From Nostocoides sp039812405 (lineage in GTDB: Bacteria > Actinomycetota > Actinomycetes > Actinomycetales > Dermatophilaceae): DNA of 32,837 bases. This document shows, piece after piece, positions 14,903 through 23,195 of the stretch (its first letter is position 1; each line of letters opens with the position of its first letter). The position numbers were made by a program, and so were the translations under genes. Under the pieces are notes generated by a model that saw only the letters and a list, made by a program, of their open reading frames with translations, was not told the origin of the DNA and did not search any database. Location of the stretch: contig JBDIAL010000017.1 in assembly GCA_039812405.1 (NCBI GenBank), forward strand, positions 1 to 32,837. The letters are read 5' to 3'.

Positions 14903-15466
14903 GTGCCCCGCAAGCCGTTGCCCTTCGACCCCATCGCGCGGGCCGCCATGCTGTGGCGGCGCCGGTGGGGCGAGGCCTCGCGGGCCGAGTCGATGGCCAC
15001 GGCGACCTCCGTCATGCGGGTCCAGCAGCTGCTGCTCACCCGCTTCGACGCGATCGCCGCCCGGCACGACCTCACCTTCGCCCGCTACGAGGCGCTCGTC
15101 CTGCTCACCTTCTCCCACGGCGGGCGGCTGTCCATGTCGACGATCGGCGAGCGGCTCATGGTCCATCCCACGAGCGCGACGAACATCATCCAGCGGCTCG
15201 CGGCCCAGGGCCTCGTCGACCGCGTGCCGAACCCCGACGACGGGCGCGGCACCTTCGCCGTCGTCACCGAGAGCGGGCGCACCGCGATGGAGGCCATGAC
15301 CCGGGAGCTCGAGGCCGTCGACTTCGGACTCGCCATGCTCACGCCTGCCGAGCACGCGACCCTCTTCGCGCTGCTGCGCCGGGTCCGGGTGGGCAACGAG
15401 GACTTCCTCGAGGACCCCCTCGACCAGCCCGAGCCGACCGGTCGGCCGGCCGACCGAGGGGCCTGA
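14903..15466 (+). CDS. MarR family transcriptional regulator
   Basis: The 187-residue regulator has an N-terminal arm of about 30 residues rich in Arg and Trp (LWRRRWGEASR), then a winged-helix core. LSMSTIGERLMVHPTSATNIIQRLAAQGLVDR is the helix-turn-helix, and VPNPDDGRGTFAVVTESGR the wing with the conserved D-x-R. This matches MarR, and the longer N-terminus suits the subgroup often called MarR/SlyA-like in actinobacteria. No exporter or enzyme gene is directly attached; the flanking genes are a GNAT protein and a membrane protein/lipoprotein pair. Its target is unknown. GTG 14903 is supported by the TAGGTT-N6-GTG leaderless arrangement. Confidence 0.87.
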   Translation: MPRKPLPFDPIARAAMLWRRRWGEASRAESMATATSVMRVQQLLLTRFDAIAARHDLTFARYEALVLLTFSHGGRLSMSTIGERLMVHPTSATNIIQRLAAQGLVDRVPNPDDGRGTFAVVTESGRTAMEAMTRELEAVDFGLAMLTPAEHATLFALLRRVRVGNEDFLEDPLDQPEPTGRPADRGA

Positions 15467-15675
15467 CGACAGACCGACCGGCACAGGCGCGTGGACAGGG
15501 GTCCGGGCTGCGTCTGTCCCGCACGATCGGCCCCGTCGGCCCGGCCGAGACCGTCCTCCTGCCGGTCCGGGTGAGTCGTGGATTTGAGGTCGGCCCTGCC
15601 CGTGAGCCATCGTGGAGCCTGATCGCGTGGCCGGCGAAGCCTGCCGCGCCCCCCTGACGAGGAAGCTCCCACCCC

Positions 15676-16299
15676 GTGAATCTCGCGCAGAAGCTGGTCG
15701 GCGCCGTCCTGGCGCTGCTCGGCATCGTCCTGCTCGTCCCCGGCGCGTGGTTCGCCGGCCACCTCGGTGGCTCCGGCACCGCGACCTTCACCCTGCACCC
15801 GGTGCGCGGCACCGTCGTCCTCGCGCCCTCGGTGCTCAACCGTCTCGACGAGCCCACCGTCGTGCTCGTCGTCCCCCGGGCCGGCCAGCACGTCTGGGCG
15901 GGGGTGGGCGCGCCGTCGGACGTCACCGCCCTCGTCGGCACGACGCCCGTGACCGACGTGACGGGCGTCGTCGTCCGCGACTGGGCCCTGGTCGGGCACT
16001 CCCGCGGCTCCGGCTCGGCGGTCGACCCCTCCCGGGCCGAGATCTGGCGGGAGACGCACGACGACACGACCCCGGTGACCGTCGAGCTGGACCAGGCGAG
16101 CGCGCCGGAGACGGTCGTCGTGACCGGAGCCGTCGACCGGATCGAGGTCTCCTGGTCGCACCGGGCCTGGTTCGTCGAGGCCCTCGTCGTCGCCGTCCTG
16201 GGGCTCCTGCTCGTCCTCGGCGGCCTCGCGGTCGCGTTCCTCCTCCCGCGCCGGCGGCGACAGCCGGCTCCCGAGGCCCCGGTGGAGGTGTCGGCATGA
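15676..16299 (+). CDS. Two-helix membrane protein with extracytoplasmic domain, unknown function
   Basis: This 207-residue protein has a hydrophobic segment at residues about 5-28 (KLVGAVLALLGIVLLVPGAW) and another at about 172-194, followed by the basic stop-transfer RRRRQP. The middle of about 140 residues is polar and beta-rich (GTATFTLHPVRGTVVLAP, TPVTVELDQASAPETVVVTG), so it should lie outside the membrane with both termini inside. I do not recognise the family. GTG 15676 has a GAGGAAG Shine-Dalgarno. The stop overlaps the start of the next gene (ATGA), so it is made together with a lipoprotein. The 209 bp upstream contain a GGACAG/CTGTCC inverted repeat near 15492-15518 and no obvious gene. 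Confidence 0.65.
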   Translation: MNLAQKLVGAVLALLGIVLLVPGAWFAGHLGGSGTATFTLHPVRGTVVLAPSVLNRLDEPTVVLVVPRAGQHVWAGVGAPSDVTALVGTTPVTDVTGVVVRDWALVGHSRGSGSAVDPSRAEIWRETHDDTTPVTVELDQASAPETVVVTGAVDRIEVSWSHRAWFVEALVVAVLGLLLVLGGLAVAFLLPRRRRQPAPEAPVEVSA

Positions 16300-17321
16300 G
16301 GCGGACGACAGACACGACAGGTATGAGGAGGGGTATGCGGGTGCTGGCCGTCGCCGCACTGGCGTCCGGCCTCCTCGTGGGCGGCTGCGGCCTCGGCGAC
16401 CGCGTGGCCGTGCTCGACGACGCCCCGACCGAGCAGTCCGGCGGCGCCCCGCTCAACGAGCAGACGGCGGCGGCCATCGCGACCCGCGCGATCGCCGACG
16501 CCTCCGCCGCGGTCACCCAGACCGGCACCGCCGGCGAGACGGCGCGCCGGGCAGCCCTCATCGCCTCCGCGCTCGCCGTCGCCGAGGCGATGGTGACCAG
16601 CAAGCAGCCGCCGGCTGACACCGACCCGCTCACCCGGCCGGTCACCCCCCAGGTCCTCGGGATCGTGCGGACGACGGGCTGGCCGCGGACCATGGTCACC
16701 ACGACCCTCGACGCGGACTCGAGCACCCGGTCGCTGCAGGTCCTCACCTCCGCGACGCCGACCTCCCGCTTCGTCGTCGCGGCCTCGGTCGCCATGCTGA
16801 GCGGCGCGACGATCCCGAGCCTCGGCACCGTCGCCGACGGCGTCCCGTCCCTCGCCCCCGGGGCGCGCAGCGGGCTCGTCGTGAGCCCCGCGGGCGCCCT
16901 CGACCAGCTCGCGTCGGCCCTCGCCCACCCGGGCCCGAGCACCCCGAAGAACCTCGCGACGACCGACACGTTCACGCGGGGGATCCGCGGCGGCGCGGTC
17001 CAACAGGCCAAGGCGCTCGGCGCCCTTGGCACGTTCACCCAGAAGCACAGCGTGGACGCCCGGCTGACCCACGCCTTCCGGCTGTCCGACGGGGGCGCCC
17101 TCGTCTTCGGCCAGCTGACGCGCACCGACACCATCGCGCCGACGAAGAAGGCCAAGAAGCTGACCCTCGACGCCCACGTCGCGCGGGCCCTCGGTCACGC
17201 CACGACGACGAAGAAGGTCACGGTGACCTACCTCGAGCCCGTCGTCCTCCTCGTGCCCACCTCGGGCCAGGCCACGGTCGTCGGAGCGGACGAGCAGCTC
17301 GCGACGGCCAAGGAGTCCTGA
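16296..17321 (+). CDS. Predicted lipoprotein, unknown function
   Basis: The 341-residue protein begins with a basic region, a hydrophobic stretch (VLAVAALASGLLVGGC) and a lipobox-like LVGGC, so it is probably lipid-anchored outside the membrane. The body is Ala/Thr-rich, with an N-terminal helical region (TAAAIATRAIADASAAVTQTG) and a later part ending in beta-like KKVTVTYLEPVVLLVPTS. No catalytic motif or known domain is evident. ATG 16296 overlaps the previous stop by 4 bp and has GGTGGAGG about 7 nt upstream. In-frame ATGs at 16323 and 16335 are weaker alternatives. Co-translation with the two-helix membrane protein suggests they act together at the envelope; that is inference. Confidence 0.65.
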   Translation: MRRTTDTTGMRRGMRVLAVAALASGLLVGGCGLGDRVAVLDDAPTEQSGGAPLNEQTAAAIATRAIADASAAVTQTGTAGETARRAALIASALAVAEAMVTSKQPPADTDPLTRPVTPQVLGIVRTTGWPRTMVTTTLDADSSTRSLQVLTSATPTSRFVVAASVAMLSGATIPSLGTVADGVPSLAPGARSGLVVSPAGALDQLASALAHPGPSTPKNLATTDTFTRGIRGGAVQQAKALGALGTFTQKHSVDARLTHAFRLSDGGALVFGQLTRTDTIAPTKKAKKLTLDAHVARALGHATTTKKVTVTYLEPVVLLVPTSGQATVVGADEQLATAKES

Positions 17322-17348
17322 GCCGGCGTCGTTTGAGAGGATGAGGCC

Positions 17349-18275
17349 ATGACGCCAGAACCCATCGCCGGTTCCGCGGGCCGGGGAGCCGTCGACCTCT
17401 CGGGCCTGTCCGCCCCGTCCTCGGCGGGACCCGCCGCGGGCGGACGTCCAGCCGTCCCCGAGGGGCTCGTCGTCGAGGCGACCGACACGACGTTCACCAC
17501 GGTGGTCAACGGGACGCTGCGGGTGCCGGCCGTCGTCGTCCTCTGGTCGCCCCGCCTCCCCCAGTCGGCGGACTACGTCGACGTGGTGACCCGGGTCGCC
17601 GCCTCGCTCGACGGCCGGCTCCAGGTCGTCACCGTCGACGTCGACGCGAACCCCGGCATCGCCCGGGCCTTCCAGGTCCAGTCGGTGCCCGTGACGATCG
17701 GCCTCGTCCAGGGTCAGCCGGTGCCGCTCTTCGCCGGCGTCATCCCGGAGCCCGAGGTGCGGGCGACGTTCGACCAGCTGCTCGCCGTCGCCGTCCAGCA
17801 CGGGGTCGCCGGGCGCCTCGACCTCGGCCCCGTGCCGGGGGACGAGGAGGAGGAGCTCGAGCTGCCGCCGCTGCACCAGAAGGCCTTCGACGCGATCGAG
17901 GCCGGGGACCTCGCGGGCGCCGCCGCGGCATACGAGGAGGCCCTCGCGGAGAACCCCGCCGACGCCGAGGCCGAGGCCGGTCTGGCCCAGGTCGCGCTGC
18001 TGCGCCGCACCGCGACGGTCGGTCCCGAGGTCGCCCGCGCGGCGGCGGCCGCCGACCCGACGGACCTCGACGCGGCCCTCGTCGTCGCCGACCTCGACGT
18101 CCTCGGAGGGCACGTCGAGGACGCCTTCTCCCGTCTGGTCGACCTCGTCCGCACCACGAGCGGCGACGACCGCGACCGGGCCCGCGCCCGGCTGCTCGAG
18201 CTGTTCACCGTCGTGGGCTCCCACGACGAGCGGGTCCGCAGGGCCCGCACGGCGCTGATGAGCGCCCTCTTCTGA
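17349..18275 (+). CDS. Thioredoxin-like TPR co-chaperone (YbbN/CnoX type), cysteine-free
   Basis: This 308-residue cytoplasmic protein is built as a thioredoxin fold (residues about 40-150) followed by a TPR-like helical region (about 175-300). The thioredoxin part shows VPAVVVLWSPRLPQS where the active WCxPC would be, then VDVDANPGIARAFQVQSVPVTIGL with the cis-Pro loop. The TPR part reads FDAIEAGDLAGAAAAYEEALAENPADAEAEAGLA. This matches the YbbN/CnoX co-chaperone family, which hands unfolded clients to chaperones. Both active-site cysteines are missing and I find no cysteine anywhere, so it cannot do thiol exchange. ATG 17349 is preceded by GAGGATGAGG, which may be a ribosome site or a GAGGAT -10 box 6 nt away. 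It is 2 bp upstream of an esterase gene. Confidence 0.8.
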   Translation: MTPEPIAGSAGRGAVDLSGLSAPSSAGPAAGGRPAVPEGLVVEATDTTFTTVVNGTLRVPAVVVLWSPRLPQSADYVDVVTRVAASLDGRLQVVTVDVDANPGIARAFQVQSVPVTIGLVQGQPVPLFAGVIPEPEVRATFDQLLAVAVQHGVAGRLDLGPVPGDEEEELELPPLHQKAFDAIEAGDLAGAAAAYEEALAENPADAEAEAGLAQVALLRRTATVGPEVARAAAAADPTDLDAALVVADLDVLGGHVEDAFSRLVDLVRTTSGDDRDRARARLLELFTVVGSHDERVRRARTALMSALF

Positions 18276-18277
18276 CC

Positions 18278-19369
18278 GTGCCCACCCCGCGTCTGCTGGA
18301 CGATCACGTCCGGTTCGAGGTGGCCCTGCCGACGCTCGACGGCGTCCCGGTCGAGGGCATCCGGCTCGTCGCCGACCCGGCCGTCCCCGGACCGCGCGAC
18401 CTCGGCCGCGTCGACGACGCCTCCGCGTGGCGGCTCGACCTGCCCCGCCCCCCGCTCCAGCGCTTCGAGTACCGCTACGACGTGACGGCCGGCGGCTCCA
18501 CGCATACCATCCTCGACCCGGACAACCCCGTCACCGTGCCCACGGCGTTCGGCGACCGGTCGGTCATGGAGATGCCCTCGTATGCGCCGCCCCGCTGGCT
18601 GTCCGCCCCGGCCGTCGAGGGCGAGCGCACCGAGCTGTCCCTCGTCGCGGAGACGTCCGAGCCGGTCCCGATGACCGTGTGGACGCCGGTCTCGGCGTCT
18701 GCCGACGAGCCGCTGCCGCTCCTGCTCGTCCACGACGGACCCGAGTACGACCGGCTCGCCGCCCTCACCCAGTTCTCCGGCGCGATGATCGCCGCCGGAC
18801 GGGTGGCCCCGCACCGGGTCGCGCTCGCCACCCCGGTGCTGCGCGACGCGTGGTACTCGGGGTCTCCCGGCTACCTGCGGACCGAGGCCGGAGCGGGCCT
18901 GACCCACCTCGCGGAGCAGTTCCCGACCCGCGGCCCCGTCGTCGTCATGGGGGCCAGCCTCGGCGGGCTGACGGCGCTGCTCGTCGGGCTGCTCTCGGCC
19001 GGGGCCATGGGCACGATCGGTGGCGTGTTCGCCCAGAGCGGCTCGTTCTTCAGCGTACGGCGCGACGAGTCCGAGAGCCGGTTCAGGTACTTCGGACGGA
19101 TCACCCGGGCGGTCCAGCAGGTGCTCGACGCGCCGGGCACCGAGCATCCGCTGCACGTCGCGATGACGTGCGGGGCCCTCGAGGAGAACGCCGCCAACAA
19201 CCGCGACATGGCCGCGGCCCTGCGCCGGGCGGGCCACCCGGTGACCTACCGCGAGGTGCCCGACCTGCACAACTACACCGCCTGGCGCGACAGCCTCGAC
19301 CCGCTGCTCACCGACCTGCTCGCCACGCTGTGGGGGGTGTGCCAAGGTAGGGCCCATGACAGCGGCTGA
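18278..19369 (+). CDS. Esterase-fold hydrolase, Fes/enterochelin-esterase-like
   Basis: This 363-residue protein has an N-terminal beta-sandwich of about 120 residues (LQRFEYRYDVTAGG, VTVPTAFGDRSVMEMPSY), like the E-set/CBM48-type domain of enterochelin esterases. An alpha/beta-hydrolase of the esterase D/Fes type follows. The nucleophile is Ser227 in VVVMGASLGGL; His331 in PDLHNYTAWRDSL is the likely catalytic His. HDGPEYDRLAAL is the oxyanion-side segment. There is no signal peptide, so it acts in the cytoplasm. No siderophore genes are present in the window, so enterobactin hydrolysis is unlikely and the substrate is unknown. GTG 18278 starts 2 bp after the TPR gene. The 3' end overlaps the next gene by 14 bp, indicating an operon. 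Confidence 0.78.
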   Translation: MPTPRLLDDHVRFEVALPTLDGVPVEGIRLVADPAVPGPRDLGRVDDASAWRLDLPRPPLQRFEYRYDVTAGGSTHTILDPDNPVTVPTAFGDRSVMEMPSYAPPRWLSAPAVEGERTELSLVAETSEPVPMTVWTPVSASADEPLPLLLVHDGPEYDRLAALTQFSGAMIAAGRVAPHRVALATPVLRDAWYSGSPGYLRTEAGAGLTHLAEQFPTRGPVVVMGASLGGLTALLVGLLSAGAMGTIGGVFAQSGSFFSVRRDESESRFRYFGRITRAVQQVLDAPGTEHPLHVAMTCGALEENAANNRDMAAALRRAGHPVTYREVPDLHNYTAWRDSLDPLLTDLLATLWGVCQGRAHDSG

Positions 19370-20102
19370 GGTGTGGCTCGAGGTGCCCGGGACCGACCTG
19401 CGACTGCAGGTGCTGCGCCACGGTCACTGGGGCCGACCGGTGCTCGTCTTCCCCAGCGAGGCGGGCCGGGCGGTCGACTTCGAGAACAACGGGATGCTCG
19501 AGGCGGTCCGGTGGCTCGTCGACGCGGGGCGGGCCAGCATCTTCTGCGTCGACTCGGCCGACCAGTGGACGTGGTCGGACAACACGATCCCGACCGAGGA
19601 GCGCGCGAGCCGGCAGCAGGCCTACTACGCCTGGCTCACCGAGCGGGTCGTCCCGTGGATCTTCGCGGAGTGCGGTGGCCCGCAGGAGCTCGTGACGACG
19701 GGTGTCTCGCTCGGGGCCTACCATGCCGTCCACTTCGCCCTCCAGCGGGCCGACCTGGCCCCCCTGGCCATCGGGATGTCCGGCAACTACGACGTGTCGA
19801 CCTTCCGCGGGTGGGGAGAGCTGGGCGACGACACCTACTTCGCCAACCCCGCGGCATACGTCCGCAACCTCCACGGCGACCACCTCGACTGGCTCCGGGA
19901 GCGCCTGTCCGTCCTCCTGGTCGTCGGTCGGGGTCCCTACGAGTGGGAGCCCACGCAGTCCTACCCGCAGACGCTCGCCTTCGCAGAGGCATTGCGGGAC
20001 AAGGGGATCCGCTACGAGCTCGACGTGTGGGGTGACGACTCCGCCCACGACTGGCCGTGGTGGCGCAAGCAGCTCGCGCACCACCTGCAACGCTTCGTCT
20101 GA
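19356..20102 (+). CDS. Second esterase-fold protein, COG4947-like, unknown substrate
   Basis: The 248-residue cytoplasmic alpha/beta-hydrolase has nucleophile Ser118 in TTGVSLGAYHA, His231 in DDSAHDWPWW as the likely catalytic His, and an acidic residue around GRGPYEWEP. The N-terminus LQVLRHGHWGRPVLVFPSEAGRAVDFENNGM matches the uncharacterised esterase group I know as COG4947. It is a different subfamily from the gene before it and lacks the N-terminal sandwich. It overlaps that gene by 14 bp and is followed after 39 bp by an ATP-grasp gene. The three thus look like one transcription unit. AAGG lies about 9 nt before ATG 19356. A shared substrate with its neighbours is a reasonable inference, but nothing in the sequence names it. 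Confidence 0.75.
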   Translation: MTAAEVWLEVPGTDLRLQVLRHGHWGRPVLVFPSEAGRAVDFENNGMLEAVRWLVDAGRASIFCVDSADQWTWSDNTIPTEERASRQQAYYAWLTERVVPWIFAECGGPQELVTTGVSLGAYHAVHFALQRADLAPLAIGMSGNYDVSTFRGWGELGDDTYFANPAAYVRNLHGDHLDWLRERLSVLLVVGRGPYEWEPTQSYPQTLAFAEALRDKGIRYELDVWGDDSAHDWPWWRKQLAHHLQRFV

Positions 20103-20141
20103 GCACGACCCCACCCGCCCCTGTTCGGAAGGACGCCCGCG

Positions 20142-21392
20142 ATGCCGCAGAACCACCTCATCGGACTGCTCCTCGGCGCGGAGGAGGACTGGCCCACGGC
20201 GTTCGAGGCGATGGCTCGCCGCCTCGGGGTCCTCTCGGCGCCGAACGGCACGCGCCACGAGATCCGGACCGAGCGGGTCACCATCGAGCCCTTCAACCTG
20301 CGGGACGAGCCGCGGCACGACCTCGTCATCGACCGCCTCGCCTACTGGTACTACCACCCGCGCGAGTGGCTGAAGAAGGTGGCGCTCATGGACGACGTCT
20401 ACCTGCTCAACAGCCCGTTCACCTTCCAGTCGATGGAGAAGCACTCGGCCTACTGCGCGATGCTGCGCCTCGGGATGCACGTGCCGGAGACGGTCCTCGT
20501 CCCCTACAAGAACCCCGTCGACAACGCCCGCTGGGCCTACACGAGCGCGAAGTACAATCGAGGATTCGACCTCGACGCCCTCGCGGACGAGCTCGGCTAC
20601 CCGCTGTTCATGAAGCCGTTCGACGGCGGGGGCTGGCGCGGGGTGTCCAGGATCCGCAACGCCCGGGAGCTGCACTCGGCCTACGACGACTCCGGCGAGA
20701 TGCTCATGCACCTGCAGGAGTCCATCGACGGCTACGACGTCTTCGCCCGCGCGCTGACCATCGGTCCGGAGACGATGGTCATGAAGTTCCAGCCCGACGA
20801 GCCGATGCACAGCCGGTATGCCGTCGAGCACGGCTTCCTCGGGCCCGAGACGGGGTCGGAGGCGGTGACGATCAGCCAGACGGTCAACGCCTTCTTCCGC
20901 TGGGAGTTCAACTCCTGCGAGATGCTCGTCAAGGACGGCGTCGTCCACCCCATCGACTACGCCAACGCCTGTCCCGACGTCGCCGTGACCTCGCTCCACT
21001 ACTACTTCCCGTGGGCCATGAAGGCGCTCCTGCGGTGGTCCGCGTTCTGCGTGATCACCGGGCGCCGGGCGCGCACCCAGGTCGACACCGACCCGTGGTT
21101 CGCCATCGCCGACGACCCGGCCCTCGACTACGCCGCGCGGCTGCGGGCCTACCAGGGCCTCGCCGACGACCACTTCGACACCGACCGCTACCGCGAGTTC
21201 TGCGACACGACCCTCAGGCACGTCGACGAGGTGGCCTTCGAGTGGGTCGGCAGCGAGGAGTTCCACAGTATGCTGCGCAACACGATCCACCAGACCTACC
21301 CGCCGCACGAGTGGGAGCGGTTCGAGGCGCACTTCGGTGGACTCGTCGGCCTCTGGCTGAGCGACGAGTCCACCGCCCGCCGCGGCGGCTGA
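20142..21392 (+). CDS. ATP-grasp ligase-like protein, unknown product
   Basis: The 416-residue protein has the ATP-grasp fold used by carboxylate-amine and carboxylate-thiol ligases. LGYPLFMKPFDGGGWRGVSRI gives the ATP-binding Lys158 and glycine-rich loop. MLMHLQESIDGYDVFARALTIG is the adenine-hinge and acidic region, and EFNSCEMLVKDGVVHPIDYANACPDVA the metal-binding Glu/Asp/Asn end. A family-specific helical C-terminus of about 120 residues (HVDEVAFEWVGSEEFHSML) follows. It is unlike D-Ala-D-Ala ligase, PurK or carbamoyl phosphate synthase in detail; the nearest general label is a RimK/COG0189-type ATP-grasp protein. ATG 20142 has a strong GGAAGGA Shine-Dalgarno about 8 nt upstream. It follows two esterase-fold genes. 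Its TGA directly abuts the TCA that ends pgm on the other strand, with no intergenic base. Confidence 0.8.
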   Translation: MPQNHLIGLLLGAEEDWPTAFEAMARRLGVLSAPNGTRHEIRTERVTIEPFNLRDEPRHDLVIDRLAYWYYHPREWLKKVALMDDVYLLNSPFTFQSMEKHSAYCAMLRLGMHVPETVLVPYKNPVDNARWAYTSAKYNRGFDLDALADELGYPLFMKPFDGGGWRGVSRIRNARELHSAYDDSGEMLMHLQESIDGYDVFARALTIGPETMVMKFQPDEPMHSRYAVEHGFLGPETGSEAVTISQTVNAFFRWEFNSCEMLVKDGVVHPIDYANACPDVAVTSLHYYFPWAMKALLRWSAFCVITGRRARTQVDTDPWFAIADDPALDYAARLRAYQGLADDHFDTDRYREFCDTTLRHVDEVAFEWVGSEEFHSMLRNTIHQTYPPHEWERFEAHFGGLVGLWLSDESTARRGG

Positions 21393-23057
21393 TCAGGAGT
21401 CCAGCGCGGCGGCGACGACCTCCTTGGCCTCGGTCTGCACCTCGGCGAGGTGCTCGGGGCCACGGAAGGACTCGGCATAGATCTTGTAGACGTCCTCCGT
21501 GCCGGACGGCCGCGCCGCGAACCACGCGCTCTCGGTGACGACCTTGAGGCCCCCGATGGCGGCACCGTTGCCCGGAGCCCTCGTGAGCTTGGCCGTGATC
21601 GGCTCCCCCGCGAGGGAGTCCGCGGTCACGTCGGCGGGTGAGAGCGCCGCGAGCTTGGCCTTCTGCTCCCGGTTGGCCGCCGCGTCGATCCGCGCATAGG
21701 CGGGGTCGCCGTGGACGGCGACGAGTGCGGCATACAGCTCGCTCGGGCTCGTGCCGGTCCGCGCCTGGATCTCGGAGGCGAGGAGGGCGAGGATGATCCC
21801 GTCCTTGTCCGTCGTCCAGACCGACCCGTCGAACCGCAGGAACGAGGCCCCCGCCGACTCCTCGCCCCCGAACGGCCCCGACCCGTCGAGCAGCCCGGGC
21901 ACGAACCACTTGAACCCGACGGGAACCTCGACGAGACGGCGGCCGAGGTCCTCGGCCACGCGGTCGATCATCGAGCTCGACACGAGCGTCTTGCCGATGA
22001 ACCCGTCGCCGCGCCAGCCCGGCCGCGCGCCGCCGTAGAGGTACTGGATCGCGACGGACAGGTAGTGGTTGGGGTTGAGCAGGCCGGCGTCGGGGGTGAC
22101 GATGCCGTGGCGGTCGGAGTCGGCGTCGTTGCCCGTCGCGATGACGAACTGGTCGCGCTTGTCGATGAGCGAGGCCATGGCGCTGGGGGAGGAGCAGTCC
22201 ATCCGGATCTTGCCGTCCCAGTCCAGCGTCATGAACCGCCACGTCGCGTCGACGAGCGGGTTGACGACCGTGAGGTCGAGCCCGTGCCGCTCGGCGATGG
22301 CACCCCAGTAGTCGACGGACGCGCCGCCGAGCGGGTCCGCGCCGATGCGCACGCCGGCCTCCCGGATGGCCGCGATGTCGACGACGTTCGGCAGGTCGTC
22401 GACGTAGGTGCCGAGGAAGTCGTAGGGCTGCGCGGCCTTGCGCGCCCGCTCGAACGGGATCCGCCGGACCCCGTCGAGGCCGGCCGCGATGTAGGCGTTG
22501 GCCGTCGCGGCGATGACCTTCGTCGCGTCGGAGTCGGCGGGGCCGCCGTGGGGCGGGTTGTACTTGAACCCGCCGTCGGTCGGCGGGTTGTGCGACGGCG
22601 TGACGACGATGCCGTCCGCGAGGCCGGTATGCGGGGCGAGCCCGTCGACGCCCGTCACCTTGCCCCGGTTGGCCGTGAGGATCGCGTGCGAGACCGCGGG
22701 GGTCGGGGTGTAGCGGTCGGCGGCGTCGACGAGCACGGTGACGTCGTTGGCGACGAGCACCTCCAGGGCCGAGGACCAGGCCGGCTCGGAGAGGCCGTGG
22801 GTGTCGCGGCCGATGAACAGCGGGCCGTCGAACCCCTGCTCCTTCCGGTAGTCGCAGATGGCCTGGGTCGTCGCGAGGATGTGGTCCTCGTTGAAGGCCG
22901 TCTTGAGGCTCGAGCCCCGGTGCCCCGACGTGCCGAAGACGACCTGCTCGTCGATGTTCTCCGGGTCGGGCCGCAGGGTGTAGTAGGCCGTGACGAGGTG
23001 CGGGAGGTCGACGAGGTCGGAGGGCTGGGCGGGCTGTCCTGCGCGCGGTGAGCTCAT
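21393..23057 (-). CDS. pgm: Phosphoglucomutase (alpha-D-glucose phosphate specific)
   Basis: The 554-residue enzyme interconverts glucose 1-phosphate and glucose 6-phosphate and belongs to the phosphohexomutase superfamily. All four signature loops are present. TSGHRGSS lies near the N-terminus. The phosphoserine loop VTPSHNPPTDGG carries Ser155. The Mg loop is GNDADSDRHG and the sugar-specificity loop GEESAGASF. The phosphate-binding loop near the C-terminus is RPSGTEDVYKIY. Length and layout match the E. coli Pgm type (about 546). The frame runs on upstream to 23219 through low-complexity repeat DNA; ATG 23057 is chosen because homology starts there and AAGGA lies about 9 nt before it. It links glycogen phosphorylase and trehalose/glucan metabolism to glycolysis. 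It is downstream of glgB on the same strand, but 361 bp of repeats intervene, so it probably has its own promoter. Confidence 0.95.
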   Translation of the reverse strand: MSSPRAGQPAQPSDLVDLPHLVTAYYTLRPDPENIDEQVVFGTSGHRGSSLKTAFNEDHILATTQAICDYRKEQGFDGPLFIGRDTHGLSEPAWSSALEVLVANDVTVLVDAADRYTPTPAVSHAILTANRGKVTGVDGLAPHTGLADGIVVTPSHNPPTDGGFKYNPPHGGPADSDATKVIAATANAYIAAGLDGVRRIPFERARKAAQPYDFLGTYVDDLPNVVDIAAIREAGVRIGADPLGGASVDYWGAIAERHGLDLTVVNPLVDATWRFMTLDWDGKIRMDCSSPSAMASLIDKRDQFVIATGNDADSDRHGIVTPDAGLLNPNHYLSVAIQYLYGGARPGWRGDGFIGKTLVSSSMIDRVAEDLGRRLVEVPVGFKWFVPGLLDGSGPFGGEESAGASFLRFDGSVWTTDKDGIILALLASEIQARTGTSPSELYAALVAVHGDPAYARIDAAANREQKAKLAALSPADVTADSLAGEPITAKLTRAPGNGAAIGGLKVVTESAWFAARPSGTEDVYKIYAESFRGPEHLAEVQTEAKEVVAAALDS

Positions 23058-23113
23058 GGCGCCATCCTTGCACCACGGGCGCGGGACGGACCAGAACCCG
23101 AGGGGTCGGGGCG

Positions 23114-23187
23114 GCATACGGACCGCGGCGTCGGCCGGCATACGGACAGCGGGGTCCGCATACGGACGGCGGGGTCCGCACACGGAC
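23114..23187. repeat. Tandem GCATACGGAC repeat, about 20-bp period
   Basis: GCATACGGAC starts at 23114, 23138 and 23158, and a variant GCACACGGAC at 23178, giving spacings of 24, 20 and 20 bp. The intervening bases are mostly gcggggtcc. Two helical turns per unit would place all copies on one face of the DNA, just upstream of pgm. Confidence 0.7.
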
Positions 23188-23195
23188 GGCGGCAT

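Noticed and set aside
18278..19369. Enterobactin esterase for siderophore iron release
   Set aside because: Only fold-level similarity; no siderophore synthesis, uptake or Fur-box-like sequence is visible nearby.
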